From assembly GCF_009882935.1 (NCBI RefSeq), contig NZ_WTVA01000015.1:434001-498000 (forward strand): 64,000 nucleotides of DNA, written 5' to 3'. The DNA comes from Sneathiella chungangensis. Lineage in GTDB: Bacteria; Pseudomonadota; Alphaproteobacteria; Sneathiellales; Sneathiellaceae. Positions 1 through 10,163 of this stretch are shown here, piece by piece; position 1 is the first letter of the stretch; each line of letters opens with the position of its first letter. A program made the translations under genes and the position numbers. Below the pieces are notes generated by a model. That model was not told the DNA's origin. It made no database searches and saw only the letters and a program-made list of their open reading frames with translations.

Positions 1-502
1 AGTGATCAAAACCGGCGGCAAGCAATATAAAGTCGCCAAAGACGATGTTATCAAGGTGGAGCGCCTGTCGGGCGAAGCCGGTGATAGCGTGCAACTTGAC
101 CAGGTTCTGGCCATCTCGGGCGATGACGGTGCATTGACAGTCGGAACGCCGCTTCTTGACGGCGCGTTTGTTTCCGCCACCCTGCTGGAGCAGGCGCGGG
201 CCGACAAGATTGTTGTCTTCAAGAAGAAACGCCGCCAGAACTATCGCCGCAAGGCCGGCCATCGGCAGGACCTGACGGTTCTGAGAATCACAGACATCGC
301 CGCCAAGGGCGCGAAGAAACCGGCACCGAAGAAGGCAGCCGAAGCCAAGGCGGATGCGCCGGCAAAGGAAGAGAAGGCGGAAACGGCCCCTAAAAAGGCC
401 GCCCCGAAGAAAGCGGCTCCCAAGAAGGAAGCCGCTGCCAAAAAGGCACCTGCCAAGAAAGCTGCGCCGAAAAAGGCAGCCGCAAAGAAAACCGAGGAGT
501 AA
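1..502 (+). CDS. rplU: 50S ribosomal protein L21 (5' end cut by window)
   Basis: Large-subunit ribosomal protein that binds 23S rRNA. The visible product begins [12 protein letters not shown], which matches the usual L21 start ([11 protein letters not shown]) minus the first three residues, so the GTG at 2 is an internal Val codon and the true ATG lies outside the window. The L21 core occupies about the first 100 visible residues, including the conserved [15 protein letters not shown] stretch. It is followed by a tail of about 65 residues rich in Lys, Ala and Pro, with repeated KKAAP-type units. The core family is usually about 103 residues, so the tail is a real extension. rpmA follows after 5 bp, the usual rplU-rpmA pair. 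Confidence 0.97.
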   Translation, partial: VIKTGGKQYKVAKDDVIKVERLSGEAGDSVQLDQVLAISGDDGALTVGTPLLDGAFVSATLLEQARADKIVVFKKKRRQNYRRKAGHRQDLTVLRITDIAAKGAKKPAPKKAAEAKADAPAKEEKAETAPKKAAPKKAAPKKEAAAKKAPAKKAAPKKAAAKKTEE

Positions 503-507
503 TCTAG

Positions 508-765
508 ATGGCACATAAGAAAGCTGGCGGTTCATCCCGCAACGGTCGCGACTCGGCCGGTCGTCGCCTGGGCATAAAGAAATATGGTGGCGAGAAGGTT
601 ATCCCGGGCAACATCATTCTGCGCCAGCGCGGCACCAAATGGTACCCGGGTGAGAATGTTGGCATGGGCAAGGATCACACCATCTTCGCCGTTACCGACG
701 GTAATGTGAAATTTACCAAGAAAAGTGGCGGAAAGATCTATGTATCCGTGGAGCAGCAGGCGTAA
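508..765 (+). CDS. rpmA: 50S ribosomal protein L27
   Basis: L27 sits near the peptidyl-transferase centre. The 85-residue product has the family N-terminus [16 protein letters not shown] and the [18 protein letters not shown] region, at standard length. The protein begins directly with MAHKK and carries no cleavable Firmicutes-type leader. It is co-transcribed with rplU, and an intrinsic terminator follows about 30 bp after the stop. Confidence 0.98.
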   Translation: MAHKKAGGSSRNGRDSAGRRLGIKKYGGEKVIPGNIILRQRGTKWYPGENVGMGKDHTIFAVTDGNVKFTKKSGGKIYVSVEQQA

Positions 766-796
766 CGCCAGCCGCAACCGGTTAAAGGATTTGAAG

Positions 797-827
797 AAGG
801 GGAATGGTCCGGCCATTCCCCTTTTTT
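797..827 (+). terminator. Rho-independent terminator after rplU-rpmA
   Basis: A perfect stem pairs 797-807 with 813-823 (core GGGGAATGG/CCATTCCCC) around the loop tccgg, and runs into a T-tract at 822-827. It separates the rplU-rpmA transcript from obgE. Confidence 0.93.
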
Positions 828-882
828 ATTTGACCGGAGGCAATGTGGGCCGCTGGCGGAATAAGATACAGGCAACAGCACT

Positions 883-1947
883 ATGAAATTTCTCGATCAG
901 GCAAAAGTGTACCTTCGCTCCGGCAACGGCGGTCCGGGTGCGCTCAGTTTCCGACGTGAAAAATTTATTGAGTTCGGTGGACCGAACGGCGGAGACGGCG
1001 GGCGGGGAGGATCTGTCGTCATCGAATGCGTCGAGGGCCTGAACACACTGATCGACTATCGCTATCAGCAGCATTTCAAGGCGAAGAACGGTGGCCACGG
1101 CATGGGTCGCGACCGGACCGGCGCCGCTGCGGACGATATAGTCCTGAAAGTTCCTGTCGGCACGCAGGTGCTTGAGGAGGATAATGAAACGCTGATTGCC
1201 GATTTCACGGAGGTCGGCCAGCGAATAGTGCTTTGCAAAGGCGGCGACGGCGGGCGGGGCAACGCTGCCTTCAAAACTGCGACCAACCGCGCGCCGCGGA
1301 AGGTCGAACCCGGCTGGCCTGGCGAGGAGCGCTGGATATGGCTGCGGCTCAAGCTGATTGCCGATGTCGGACTGGTCGGGCTTCCCAACGCCGGAAAATC
1401 CACTTTCCTCAGCGTGACCAGCCGGGCGAAACCGAAGATTGCCGACTATCCGTTCACCACGCTGGTGCCGCAGCTCGGCGTCGTCGCCGTCGGCGAGCGG
1501 GAGTTTGTGCTGGCCGATATTCCCGGGCTGATCGAGGGGGCCTCCGAAGGCGTCGGTCTGGGCCACCGGTTTCTCGGGCATGTCGAAAGATGCCGTGTTC
1601 TGTTGCATCTGATCGACGCGACGGAGGAGAACGTCGTCGATAATTATCAGACGATCAGGAACGAACTCGCCGCCTATGATGACGGGCTGGCGCAAAAGCC
1701 GGAGATTATTGCCCTTAACAAGATCGACTCCGTAACCGAAGAGGAACTTGAAGAAAAGGTCAAGGCAATCAAGAAGGCGTCGGGGAAGACGGCTCATGTG
1801 ATTTCGGCCGTGATCGGTGAAAATGTCGAACCTCTCCTCTATGCGCTGCTGAAGGTCGTGGATGACAGCAAGGCGGACGAGCAGGCGGAAATGGAAGCGG
1901 AAGAACGAAAGCAAGCCGGAGAAGACGCGACGACATGGCGCCCCTGA
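883..1947 (+). CDS. obgE: Obg-family GTPase ObgE/CgtA
   Basis: Essential GTPase that acts in late 50S assembly and stress control. The 354 residues show the glycine-rich Obg fold (about 1-158; [12 protein letters not shown] and similar). A G domain follows, with P-loop GLPNAGKS at about 166-173, [12 protein letters not shown] around residue 212 and NKID near 280. The C-terminus is short and charged, without a clear OCT domain. The last 13 bp overlap the start of proB, which indicates translational coupling. The position after rplU-rpmA is the common bacterial order. Confidence 0.97.
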   Translation: MKFLDQAKVYLRSGNGGPGALSFRREKFIEFGGPNGGDGGRGGSVVIECVEGLNTLIDYRYQQHFKAKNGGHGMGRDRTGAAADDIVLKVPVGTQVLEEDNETLIADFTEVGQRIVLCKGGDGGRGNAAFKTATNRAPRKVEPGWPGEERWIWLRLKLIADVGLVGLPNAGKSTFLSVTSRAKPKIADYPFTTLVPQLGVVAVGEREFVLADIPGLIEGASEGVGLGHRFLGHVERCRVLLHLIDATEENVVDNYQTIRNELAAYDDGLAQKPEIIALNKIDSVTEEELEEKVKAIKKASGKTAHVISAVIGENVEPLLYALLKVVDDSKADEQAEMEAEERKQAGEDATTWRP

Positions 1948-3059
1948 TAAACAGATTTACCCGCGCCAAGCGCGTTGTTGTGAAGATCGGCTCGTCCCTG
2001 CTGGTGGATAGCGCCACCGGAAAACTGCGCCGTGATTGGCTCATTGCCCTCGGACAGGACATTGCCGCCATGCGCCGGCGCGGTCAGGAAGTGCTGGTCG
2101 TTTCCAGCGGGTCGATTGCCATGGGCCGCCACGCATTGGGCCTCAAGAACGGCCCCTTGCGCCTTGAGGAAAGTCAGGCGGCGGCGGCGGCAGGACAAAT
2201 CCAGCTCGCCCATGCCTATCAGGAGATACTGGCGCTTGAAAAAATCCAGGTGGCCCAAATCCTCCTGACGCCCGGGGATACGGAAGAACGGCGCCGGTAT
2301 TTAAATGCGCGCAGCACGATCACCACCCTTCTCGCTCTCGGCGCCCTGCCTGTCGTGAATGAGAACGATACGGTCGCCACAAGCGAGATACGATATGGCG
2401 ACAATGATCGCCTCGCCGCCCGTGTCGCCCAAATGATTTCCGCGGACTGCCTTGTCCTCCTCAGCGATGTGGACGGACTTTACACGGCGGATCCCAAGGC
2501 CTCAGAGGGCGCGACCCTTATCCGCGAAGTGAAAGATCTCGGCAGCGACATCCTCGCCATGGCCAGCAAGACAAAAACCGACGTCGGCCGGGGCGGCATG
2601 GAGACAAAACTGAAGGCCGCGCAGATCGCGATGGCGGCCGGTTGCAACATGTTCATTTCCAGCGGCACGGTTCTGCATCCGTTAATGGCCCTGGAGGAGG
2701 GCGCAAATGCGACCTGCTTCATCGCCCGCGAGACGCCCCGCAAGGCGCGCAAGAAATGGATCGCCGCCAGCCTTTCTTCCCGGGGGCGGCTGATTATCGA
2801 CAAGGGCGCGGAAAAAGCTCTCAAGTCCGGGAAAAGTCTCTTGCCAGCAGGCGTGACGAAAGTAGAGGGACCGTTTGAACGCGGCGACCTTGTCACCGTC
2901 GTCAATACGGACGGCGTCGAGCTTGGACGCGGCCTTACCGCCTATTCTTCGGAAGATGCGGAATGCATCATTGGCCATAAAAGTGGTGAGATTGCCGAAA
3001 TTCTCGGCTATTCTGGCCGCGACGAGATGATTCACCGGGATGAACTTGCCTTAAACTAA
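1935..3059 (+). CDS. proB: glutamate 5-kinase
   Basis: First step of proline synthesis: ATP-dependent phosphorylation of L-glutamate to glutamyl 5-phosphate. The amino-acid kinase domain (about 12-265) has the nucleotide-binding KIGSSLL at 17-23, the substrate-site VNENDTVA segment and [12 protein letters not shown]-terminal PUA domain starts around residue 283 ([14 protein letters not shown]). Total length of 374 is normal for the PUA-containing form. The ATG lies inside the 3' end of obgE, and proA follows 24 bp after the stop. Confidence 0.97.
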   Translation: MAPLINRFTRAKRVVVKIGSSLLVDSATGKLRRDWLIALGQDIAAMRRRGQEVLVVSSGSIAMGRHALGLKNGPLRLEESQAAAAAGQIQLAHAYQEILALEKIQVAQILLTPGDTEERRRYLNARSTITTLLALGALPVVNENDTVATSEIRYGDNDRLAARVAQMISADCLVLLSDVDGLYTADPKASEGATLIREVKDLGSDILAMASKTKTDVGRGGMETKLKAAQIAMAAGCNMFISSGTVLHPLMALEEGANATCFIARETPRKARKKWIAASLSSRGRLIIDKGAEKALKSGKSLLPAGVTKVEGPFERGDLVTVVNTDGVELGRGLTAYSSEDAECIIGHKSGEIAEILGYSGRDEMIHRDELALN

Positions 3060-3083
3060 TCCGATAATAACGGGAATACCAAG

Positions 3084-4370
3084 ATGACAGCACAGCCTCA
3101 AATCAGCACAAGCGGCGACATCGCCGCAATGATGAAAGAACTGGGTCGCGGTGCGCGGAAAGCCGCGAAAATACTGTCACTGGCCCCAACCGACGCCAAA
3201 AACAAGGCCCTTCGTGAGGCTGCCCAGGCCCTTCGCGCCAGCAACGACGAGATATTGGCGGCAAATGCGAAGGATATGGCAGCGGCGCGCGCTAAGGGCA
3301 TCTCGGCCGCCCTTCTGGATCGGCTGGAGCTTAACGACGCCCGGGTTGAGTCGATGGCGGCTGGTCTCGACGCCATCGCGGAATTGAAAGATCCTGTCGG
3401 CGATATTATTGCCGAATGGGACCGACCCAACGGGCTGCGAATTTCAAGGGTTCGCGTTCCCCTGGGTGTTATCGGGATCATCTATGAATCCCGGCCCAAT
3501 GTAACGGCCGATGCTGGCAGCCTTTGCCTGAAGGCCGGGAATGCCTGCATCTTGCGCGGCGGATCGGAAAGCTACCATTCCAGCCGCGCCATCTGGTCTT
3601 GCCTGCAGCAGGGACTGTCCGCCGCCGGCCTGCCGGTCGAGGCCATCCAGATGATACCGACAACGGATCGCGCCGCCGTTGGTGAATTGCTGACAATGTC
3701 CGACTATGTCGACGTCATCGTGCCCCGGGGTGGCCGCAACCTGATCGAGCGAGTCCAACGGGAAAGTCGTATTCCGGTGTTCTCTCACCTGGACGGCCTT
3801 GTTCATATATATATCGATGAAAAAGCCGACGCCGAGAAGGCCCAGGATATTGTTTTTAATTCCAAGATGCGGCGGGTAAGCATTTGCGGCGCGCTTGAAA
3901 CGTTGCTGGTCAACCGAGCCGTCGCCGATACGGTGCTTCCCGGCATTCTGGACGATCTGATCACGGCGGGATGCGAGATCCGCGGCGACACGTCCGTGCA
4001 GGCGCTGGATGCCCGCGTCAAACCCGCCACGGAAGAGGACTGGCGGACGGAATATCTGGAACCCATCCTGTCCGTACGCATTGTCGACGATCTGCGGGCC
4101 GCCATTGACCATATCGAATTTTACGGCTCTCATCATACGGATTGCATTATCACCGAAGATCAGGAGGCAGCCGCCACCTTCATGCGGGAAGTGGACAGCG
4201 CGATCGTGCTTCACAATGCCTCAACCCAGTTTGCCGATGGTGGCGAGTTTGGCATGGGCGCCGAAATCGGAATTTCCACAGGGAAAATGCATGCCCGCGG
4301 CCCGGTCGGCGTCGAGCAACTCACCAGTTTTAAATATGTCGTCAAAGGTAACGGCCAGACCCGGCCCTGA
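3084..4370 (+). CDS. proA: glutamate-5-semialdehyde dehydrogenase (gamma-glutamyl phosphate reductase)
   Basis: NADPH-dependent reduction of glutamyl 5-phosphate to glutamate 5-semialdehyde, the step after ProB. The 428-residue protein of the aldehyde dehydrogenase superfamily contains [14 protein letters not shown] and the catalytic cysteine C268 in [12 protein letters not shown]. The conserved [20 protein letters not shown] stretch lies near the C-terminus. Together with proB it supplies the dedicated proline branch. Confidence 0.97.
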   Translation: MTAQPQISTSGDIAAMMKELGRGARKAAKILSLAPTDAKNKALREAAQALRASNDEILAANAKDMAAARAKGISAALLDRLELNDARVESMAAGLDAIAELKDPVGDIIAEWDRPNGLRISRVRVPLGVIGIIYESRPNVTADAGSLCLKAGNACILRGGSESYHSSRAIWSCLQQGLSAAGLPVEAIQMIPTTDRAAVGELLTMSDYVDVIVPRGGRNLIERVQRESRIPVFSHLDGLVHIYIDEKADAEKAQDIVFNSKMRRVSICGALETLLVNRAVADTVLPGILDDLITAGCEIRGDTSVQALDARVKPATEEDWRTEYLEPILSVRIVDDLRAAIDHIEFYGSHHTDCIITEDQEAAATFMREVDSAIVLHNASTQFADGGEFGMGAEIGISTGKMHARGPVGVEQLTSFKYVVKGNGQTRP

Positions 4371-4376
4371 CCTGTC

Positions 4377-4982
4377 ATGAGGGGACGTAAAATCGGCCTA
4401 CTGGGCGGCTCCTTCAATCCGGCCCATGACGGGCACCGGCGGATCAGCCTTGCCGCGATCCGGTTGCTTGATCTTGACGAAATCTGGTGGCTGGTCTCGC
4501 CGCAAAATCCGTTAAAGCCCAAGGAAGGCATGGCGGAATTCGAAAATCGCATCGTGGCGGCAAGGAAAATCGCCCGTAATCCCAGAATAAAGGTTTCGGA
4601 TTTTGAAGCGCGCATTGGCGAACAACGGACGGCCCGCACCCTTGCTGCCCTCAAAGTGACTTATCCGCAACATAGATTCGTCTGGCTAATGGGGGCGGAC
4701 AACCTGGTGCAGCTTCCCAAATGGCAGCAGTGGGAACGGATAATGGCGCTCGTACCCATCGCCATTTTCAACCGACCCGGCTATACCTACAAGGCCTTGA
4801 ACGGTAAGGCCGCCATCAAGTATCGAAAAAGTCGCATTATCGGCCATGCATCCGACCGAAAGCGCCGCAATCTGGCCGCCCTGACGCCCCCCGCATGGAC
4901 CTTTTTGCCGGAAACGACCATAAAGCTTAGCAGCACGCAAATAAGAAATTATCGTGACACTGAAGGAAATACTTGCTCTTAA
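4377..4982 (+). CDS. nadD: nicotinate-nucleotide adenylyltransferase
   Basis: Adenylates nicotinate mononucleotide to deamido-NAD in NAD synthesis. The nucleotidyltransferase signature GGSFNPAHDGH is at residues 10-20 and SSTQIR at 185-190, both typical of NadD. The 201-residue length is normal. The ATG is 6 bp after the proA stop. A clear ribosome-binding site is lacking, so translational coupling to proA is likely. The order proA-nadD-rsfS-rlmH is widespread in Alphaproteobacteria. Confidence 0.95.
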   Translation: MRGRKIGLLGGSFNPAHDGHRRISLAAIRLLDLDEIWWLVSPQNPLKPKEGMAEFENRIVAARKIARNPRIKVSDFEARIGEQRTARTLAALKVTYPQHRFVWLMGADNLVQLPKWQQWERIMALVPIAIFNRPGYTYKALNGKAAIKYRKSRIIGHASDRKRRNLAALTPPAWTFLPETTIKLSSTQIRNYRDTEGNTCS

Positions 4983-5046
4983 GCCTAAAAATTCCCAAAT
5001 TAGGTGTGTGAGGACGAAATATGATCACTTACTATTTGGAGAATAA

Positions 5047-5418
5047 TTGATCCCTATTATGAAAGCTAACAAAGCTGTAGTTGCTAAGCTCCGCGATCTC
5101 GTTGAAAAAACACTGAATGACGACAAAGCGGAAGATCTCGTCTCTATCGACCTTGCCGGAAAAACCTCCTTCGCTGATTACATGATTATTGCCAACGGCC
5201 GCTCCTCCCGTCAGGTGGCGGCGATGGCTGATCATTTGAAAGATAGTATCAAGGAAGCGGGTTTCGGTGCGGTCCGGATGGAGGGACAAACCGGAGGCGA
5301 CTGGATTCTGGTCGACGCCGGCGATGTGATTGTTCATCTCTTCCGGCCGGAAGTTCGGAATTTTTATAACCTGGAAAAAATCTGGGCCCCGGACATTCCG
5401 ATGGAAATGATTAACTGA
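5047..5418 (+). CDS. rsfS: ribosome silencing factor RsfS
   Basis: Binds L14 and blocks subunit joining under nutrient limitation. The 123-residue product has the family motifs DKAEDLVSIDLAGKTSFADY and the end HLFRPEVRNFYNLEKIW. The start is ambiguous. GGAG at 5038-5041 is ideally spaced from the TTG at 5047, whereas the ATG at 5059 (product beginning MKANK) is 17 bases away, so I chose the TTG. A nine-codon ORF (5021-5050) overlaps this start. Confidence 0.95.
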   Translation: MIPIMKANKAVVAKLRDLVEKTLNDDKAEDLVSIDLAGKTSFADYMIIANGRSSRQVAAMADHLKDSIKEAGFGAVRMEGQTGGDWILVDAGDVIVHLFRPEVRNFYNLEKIWAPDIPMEMIN

Positions 5419-5461
5419 CCTCCCGCAAGGGCTTGGGCTTCTATATTTGAAGGACTGGTGG

Positions 5462-5920
5462 ATGCGCCTTGTTATTGCCAGCGTCGGTAGATTTCGGGGT
5501 GGCCCACTGCAGGCGATTTATTCGGATTATGCAGGCCGCCTGCCCTGGCCGATTGACCTCAAGGAAGTCGAGGAAAAGAAACCGCTGAAAGGCGAAAAAC
5601 GCAAGGTCCGCGAAGCCGCCCTTCTGATGGACGCCGTTCCTGACGGGGCCATCCTGATTGCCCTTGATGAGAAGGGCAAAAGCATGACAAGCCCGGAATT
5701 CGCGACGATGCTCGGTCATTATGCCGACGATGGCGTACCGACGGTCGCCTTTCTGATTGGCGGGGCCGACGGACATAGTCAGGAGACACTGACAAAGGCG
5801 GACAGGCTGCTATCGCTCGGTCCCATGACATGGCCTCATTTGATGGTTCGGGGCCTGCTGGCGGAGCAGCTGTACAGGGCGTCGTCGATTTTGGCGAACC
5901 ATCCATATCATCGCGCATGA
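5462..5920 (+). CDS. rlmH: 23S rRNA (pseudouridine1915-N3)-methyltransferase RlmH
   Basis: SPOUT methyltransferase that modifies pseudouridine 1915 in helix 69 of 23S rRNA. The SAM-knot motif LIGGADGH lies at residues 98-105, and the protein ends NHPYHRA, the family's conserved C-terminus. I used the ATG at 5462 (MRLVIASVG) because AAGGA lies 7 bases upstream and RlmH proteins begin this way; a TTG at 5447 would add five residues. Product 152 residues, normal length. It follows rsfS closely. Confidence 0.95.
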   Translation: MRLVIASVGRFRGGPLQAIYSDYAGRLPWPIDLKEVEEKKPLKGEKRKVREAALLMDAVPDGAILIALDEKGKSMTSPEFATMLGHYADDGVPTVAFLIGGADGHSQETLTKADRLLSLGPMTWPHLMVRGLLAEQLYRASSILANHPYHRA

Positions 5921-5962
5921 TAATAATGGAATCTTAAGTTTAACGGCATTATAAAGGCGATT

Positions 5963-7546
5963 ATGAAAATCCATCCCGATCATTCCAGGAACCCGCGTCC
6001 CGTCGTTCTCTGTATTCTCGACGGTTGGGGCCACAGTGAAAGTGGCATCGACAGCGCAATTGCCTCCGCGAAAACCCCGAACTGGGATCACATGCTGGCG
6101 ACGCGCCCGCATAGCCTGCTCAGCACCTCAGGCGCCGACGTCGGACTTCCGGACGGGCAGATGGGCAATTCCGAGGTTGGCCATATGACCATCGGGAGCG
6201 GCCGCATCATCCTGCAGGATCTGCCGCGGATAAACAGGGAAATTGAAACCGGAGAACTTGCCGAAAATCCCGAATTGCTGGACGCCATCGCCAAGCTGAA
6301 AGCCTCCGGCGGTAGCTGCCATATTGCCGGCCTGCTGTCTCCCGGTGGCGTCCATTCGCATCAGGATCATATGGCCGCGCTCGCCAAGATCATGGATGAC
6401 GCCGGCATAGAGACCCATATTCACGGCTTTATGGATGGCCGCGACACGCCGCCGACAAGCGGCGCAACATATATCCGGGATTTCGGCAATAAAATCAACG
6501 CGCTCGGAAAGAGCCACGTAGCGACCCTCGTCGGACGCTATTTTGCGATGGACCGCGATACCAATTGGGACCGCGTCGAGACAGCCTATGATGCTATTTT
6601 CGGCGCCGACGGCATACCGTTCACTGATCCGGTCGCGGCGCTTGAGGCCGCCTATGCGAAGGGCAAAACGGATGAGTTCATCAAACCCCTCGTTGCGGAC
6701 GGATATTCGGGGGTCAAAGATGGCGACGCCTTTATCATGGCGAATTTCCGCGCCGACCGGGCCCGCGAGATTTTGACGGCAATCACTGACAACGGATTTA
6801 CGGGGTTTGACCGCAAGAAACGTCCCGAACTTGTTGCGGTAAAGGGAATGGTCGAATATTCCTCGGAACTGGCAAAGTCCATTCCGGCCCTTTTCCCTCC
6901 AGTCGACGTTCGACATACCCTGGGAGAAATGGTAGCGAGTGCGGGAAAGACGCAGCTCCGGATTGCGGAAACGGAAAAATACGCTCATGTCACCTTCTTT
7001 CTGAATGGCGGAGAAGAAAAGGTCTATCAAGGCGAGGAGCGTATACTCGTTCCAAGTCCGAAAGTCGCGACTTATGATCTAAAGCCGGAAATGTCCGCCT
7101 TTGAAGTACTGGATGAACTTACGAAGGCGGTAGGCGCGCAAAAATTTGACATGATTGTCGTCAATTTTGCCAACCCGGACATGGTCGGTCATACCGGTGT
7201 CATGGAGGCGGCGATCAAAGCCGTTGAAGTCATCGACGAATGCATAGGCAAGCTGGCTAATGCCGTTGAAAAAGCGGGCGGGGCGATGCTGATAACGGCG
7301 GATCATGGCAATATCGAGTTGATGCGCGATCCCGAAACCCATGCGCCTTATACCTCACATACGACCAATCTCGTGCCCCTCGTTCTGGCGGTGGGCGCGG
7401 AAAATGTCTGGCTTGGCAACGGAACCCTGGCGGATCTGGCGCCGACGGTTCTCACCCTGATGGGCCTGGACATCCCGTCGGAAATGACAGGCACATGCCT
7501 GATTAAGGAACGGGAGGGGCTGGAAAACGACCGTGTTGCGTCCTGA
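5963..7546 (+). CDS. gpmI: 2,3-bisphosphoglycerate-independent phosphoglycerate mutase
   Basis: Interconverts 3- and 2-phosphoglycerate using two metal ions and a phosphoserine intermediate. The 527 residues show the alkaline-phosphatase fold: ILDGWGHSESG near the N-terminus, nucleophile S70 in MGNSEVGH, and the metal ligands in ITADHGNIELM around residue 445. Its 3' end overlaps the next gene by 14 bp. The order gpmI-envC-like-(ctpA)-yibQ-like resembles the E. coli gpmI-envC-yibQ order. Confidence 0.97.
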   Translation: MKIHPDHSRNPRPVVLCILDGWGHSESGIDSAIASAKTPNWDHMLATRPHSLLSTSGADVGLPDGQMGNSEVGHMTIGSGRIILQDLPRINREIETGELAENPELLDAIAKLKASGGSCHIAGLLSPGGVHSHQDHMAALAKIMDDAGIETHIHGFMDGRDTPPTSGATYIRDFGNKINALGKSHVATLVGRYFAMDRDTNWDRVETAYDAIFGADGIPFTDPVAALEAAYAKGKTDEFIKPLVADGYSGVKDGDAFIMANFRADRAREILTAITDNGFTGFDRKKRPELVAVKGMVEYSSELAKSIPALFPPVDVRHTLGEMVASAGKTQLRIAETEKYAHVTFFLNGGEEKVYQGEERILVPSPKVATYDLKPEMSAFEVLDELTKAVGAQKFDMIVVNFANPDMVGHTGVMEAAIKAVEVIDECIGKLANAVEKAGGAMLITADHGNIELMRDPETHAPYTSHTTNLVPLVLAVGAENVWLGNGTLADLAPTVLTLMGLDIPSEMTGTCLIKEREGLENDRVAS

Positions 7547-8852
7547 GTTCAGTAATCTGCGTTTGCGTCGGTTTTCCCGGCCACTTGCCTGTGGCATGCT
7601 GTGGCTATCACTGGCTGTTTCAACGTCCGCCATTGCCGCAACACCGGATGAAGAGCTCAAGGCCTTGCGCGAAGCCCTGGCGGCATCGGAAAGCCGCACG
7701 GAGACCTTTTCCGCACAGCTCGAGAATCTTGATGGTGAAATCAAGGCCGTTAAACGAAAGCTCGTCAAGGCGGCCGGCACCCTCACCGCTTTGGATCAAA
7801 AACTTGTCGCGGTCGAACGACGTCTTGATGAAATCCGGCAGGTGGAGGATGACACGCTCGCCGATCTCGAGAACCGAAATGCCGATCTCGCGGTGACCCT
7901 TTCCGCCCTGATCAATCTCAGCCGTCAACCCGAAGGCACGCTGATCGGCAATCCGGCGGGCCTTGTGGAAAGCCTCCGCGCCTCGTCCCTTCTTCAGTCC
8001 ATCCTTCCGAAGCTGAAGAAAGATGCAGATCAGCTGTCGGAGCAGCTCGATACGCTTGCCAGCCTTAGGGCGCAATATGCTACCGAACGCGAAGAGTTCA
8101 ATGCGCTTCGCGACGAACGTATTGCGGAACAGGAAATGCTCGACAAACTGCTCGCCGAAAAGCGCCGCGCACAGGAAAAGGTCATGGCGGCCAGCCAAAC
8201 GGAACAAAAGCGGCTTGAAAAGCTGACCGCTGACGTCAAGGATACCACCGCATTGATCTCGCGCCTGGAAGAAGACAAGGCCCGGCAGCTGGCCGAGGAA
8301 AAGAGCCGGCTAGAGCGTGAAATCGCGGAAAGGCAGCGTCAGGCGCAAAAGGCGAAAGCGGCGGAGGAAAAAGCCAAGATCGATCTGAAACCGCCTGTAA
8401 TCAAGGAAGCGCCACGCAGGCTCGCTAGTCTCGGCGCGACACGACATTTCATGGACGCCAAAGGAATGCTTCCGCTTCCCGTCGGGGGCCGGATCGTTAC
8501 GAATTACGATGAGAGCGACAACGTCGGCCACAAAAAAGGTATCGTGATCGAAACGCGGCCCGACGCCGCGGTTATTTCGCCCTTCGACGGCCAGATTGCC
8601 TTTGCCGGACCGTTCCGGCATTATGGCTTACTACTGATAATCGATCATGGGGATGGGTTTCATACGTTGCTCGCGGGCATGGGATCGATCGACGGAACTG
8701 TCGGCCAGCTCCTGCTTGCAGGGGAGCCTGTGGGGCAAATGAAAAATAGTAGCAAAGAAAAACCAAAGCTCTATATGGAGCTTAGAAACAACGGCGCGCC
8801 CATTGACCCGATGCCCTGGTTGATGGCTGAGAACGGAAAGGTTAGCGGATAA
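7533..8852 (+). CDS. EnvC-like murein hydrolase activator (degenerate M23 peptidase)
   Basis: Periplasmic coiled-coil protein with a LytM/M23 domain. A signal peptide (about 1-36, ending STSAIAA) is followed by long heptad-rich segments (about 40-115 and 145-290) and a C-terminal M23 fold from about residue 317. The zinc-binding motifs are eroded: the H-x-G-x-D site reads GHKKGIVIE, and the usual LHFE site reads LYMELR. This pattern matches EnvC proteins, which activate amidases and do not cut peptidoglycan themselves. The GTG start overlaps gpmI, and the stop overlaps ctpA as TAATG. Division-site amidase activation is inferred from the family. Confidence 0.9.
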   Translation: MLRPEFSNLRLRRFSRPLACGMLWLSLAVSTSAIAATPDEELKALREALAASESRTETFSAQLENLDGEIKAVKRKLVKAAGTLTALDQKLVAVERRLDEIRQVEDDTLADLENRNADLAVTLSALINLSRQPEGTLIGNPAGLVESLRASSLLQSILPKLKKDADQLSEQLDTLASLRAQYATEREEFNALRDERIAEQEMLDKLLAEKRRAQEKVMAASQTEQKRLEKLTADVKDTTALISRLEEDKARQLAEEKSRLEREIAERQRQAQKAKAAEEKAKIDLKPPVIKEAPRRLASLGATRHFMDAKGMLPLPVGGRIVTNYDESDNVGHKKGIVIETRPDAAVISPFDGQIAFAGPFRHYGLLLIIDHGDGFHTLLAGMGSIDGTVGQLLLAGEPVGQMKNSSKEKPKLYMELRNNGAPIDPMPWLMAENGKVSG

Positions 8853-10144
8853 TGAGACATGTTGTAACAGGTGTACTGGCAACGGCGGTTGTGTTGCTGT
8901 CGATTGTCATTATTGCGACACCGGACGACCGGGTGGAGGCAAGCTCCGAAACCTATCGTCAATTGAACCTGTTTGGCGATGTTTTCGCGAAGATCCGCGA
9001 GGATTATGTTGAGGAAGTTGATGACGAGAAGCTTATCGAGGCAGCGATCAATGGCATGCTGAGCTCTCTCGATCCGCATTCAAGCTACCTCAACCCGAAA
9101 AATTATGACGGTATGAAGGTGCAGACGCGTGGCAAGTTCGGCGGGCTCGGGATTGAAGTGACCATGGAAAATGGCCTGGTCAAGGTCGTTGCGCCGATCG
9201 ATGACACACCGGCTGCGAAGGCCGGCATTCTCGCCGGTGATTTCATCACCCATCTTGATGATGAGCCCGTTCTGGGACTGACCCTTGCCGAGGCGGTCGA
9301 GAAAATGCGCGGTCTGGTCGATACGGACCTCAAGCTCACCATCCGTCGCGCCGGCGAGAAAGAACCCATGGTCTTGACCCTGACGCGCGCCATTATCACC
9401 GTGCAGTCGGTCCGGGGTCGGCTTGAAGGCGATGATATACTGTATGTCCGTATCTCGAGTTTTACCGAGCAGACGGACAGCGGACTGCGCAAGACGATCG
9501 AAAAGCTGAAAGCAGAAGCGGGAGATGATTACAAGGGCCTCATTCTCGATCTTCGCAACAATCCCGGCGGCCTCCTCGATCAGGCGATTGCCGTATCGGA
9601 TGATTTCCTTGAAAAAGGTGAAATCGTCTCGACCCGCGGACGCAAGGCGGACGACGCGCAGCGCTATAATGCAAAGCCGGACGATATCATCGACGGCAAG
9701 CCGATCATCGTACTGATCAACGGAGGCTCCGCCAGTGCGTCGGAAATCGTTGCTGGCGCGCTGCAGGATCATGGCCGCGCAGTCATCCTCGGCACCAAGA
9801 GCTTTGGCAAAGGGTCGGTTCAGACCATCGTTCCCCTGCAGGGTAACGGTGCCATGCGCATGACGACGGCCCGCTACTATACCCCATCCGGCACGTCCAT
9901 TCAGGCAAAGGGAATTGTTCCGGACATCGAAGTCGAGCAAGCGAAGCTCGAGGTACTGGAGCCGGTTGGTAGCCGTTCGGAAGCGGATCTGCGTAACCAT
10001 CTTGAAAATGGTGAGGAGTCTGACGCCTCCAAAGCGGATGCCAATGATCAGAAAAAGGGCGAGGAAGTTCAAGATTATCAGCTTCTTCGCGCCAAGGACC
10101 TGTTGAAAGGCGTCTGGCTTTTTGCCAAGAAGGATGCCAAATAA
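8852..10144 (+). CDS. ctpA: S41-family C-terminal processing protease
   Basis: Periplasmic carboxyl-terminal processing protease. It has an N-terminal signal or membrane segment (about 5-22), a PDZ domain (about 85-170) and an S41 serine/lysine protease domain. The catalytic dyad is S295 (GGSASASEI) and K320 (SFGKGSVQT), at the family's 25-residue spacing. The C-terminal 60 residues are hydrophilic. The start overlaps the EnvC-like stop by one base, so activator and protease are made together. CtpA proteases often turn over cell-wall hydrolases, so a role in controlling peptidoglycan cleavage is plausible but inferred. Confidence 0.95.
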   Translation: MRHVVTGVLATAVVLLSIVIIATPDDRVEASSETYRQLNLFGDVFAKIREDYVEEVDDEKLIEAAINGMLSSLDPHSSYLNPKNYDGMKVQTRGKFGGLGIEVTMENGLVKVVAPIDDTPAAKAGILAGDFITHLDDEPVLGLTLAEAVEKMRGLVDTDLKLTIRRAGEKEPMVLTLTRAIITVQSVRGRLEGDDILYVRISSFTEQTDSGLRKTIEKLKAEAGDDYKGLILDLRNNPGGLLDQAIAVSDDFLEKGEIVSTRGRKADDAQRYNAKPDDIIDGKPIIVLINGGSASASEIVAGALQDHGRAVILGTKSFGKGSVQTIVPLQGNGAMRMTTARYYTPSGTSIQAKGIVPDIEVEQAKLEVLEPVGSRSEADLRNHLENGEESDASKADANDQKKGEEVQDYQLLRAKDLLKGVWLFAKKDAK

Positions 10145-10163
10145 TCTGAATTGTCGCATTTGA

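Noticed and set aside
826-1914. 362-codon open frame opposite obgE
   Set aside because: Antisense to ObgE with intact GTPase motifs; no recognisable domain.
5021-5050. nine-codon ORF overlapping the rsfS start, as a leader peptide
   Set aside because: Too short to judge, no attenuator-type repeat codons, and no hairpin downstream.
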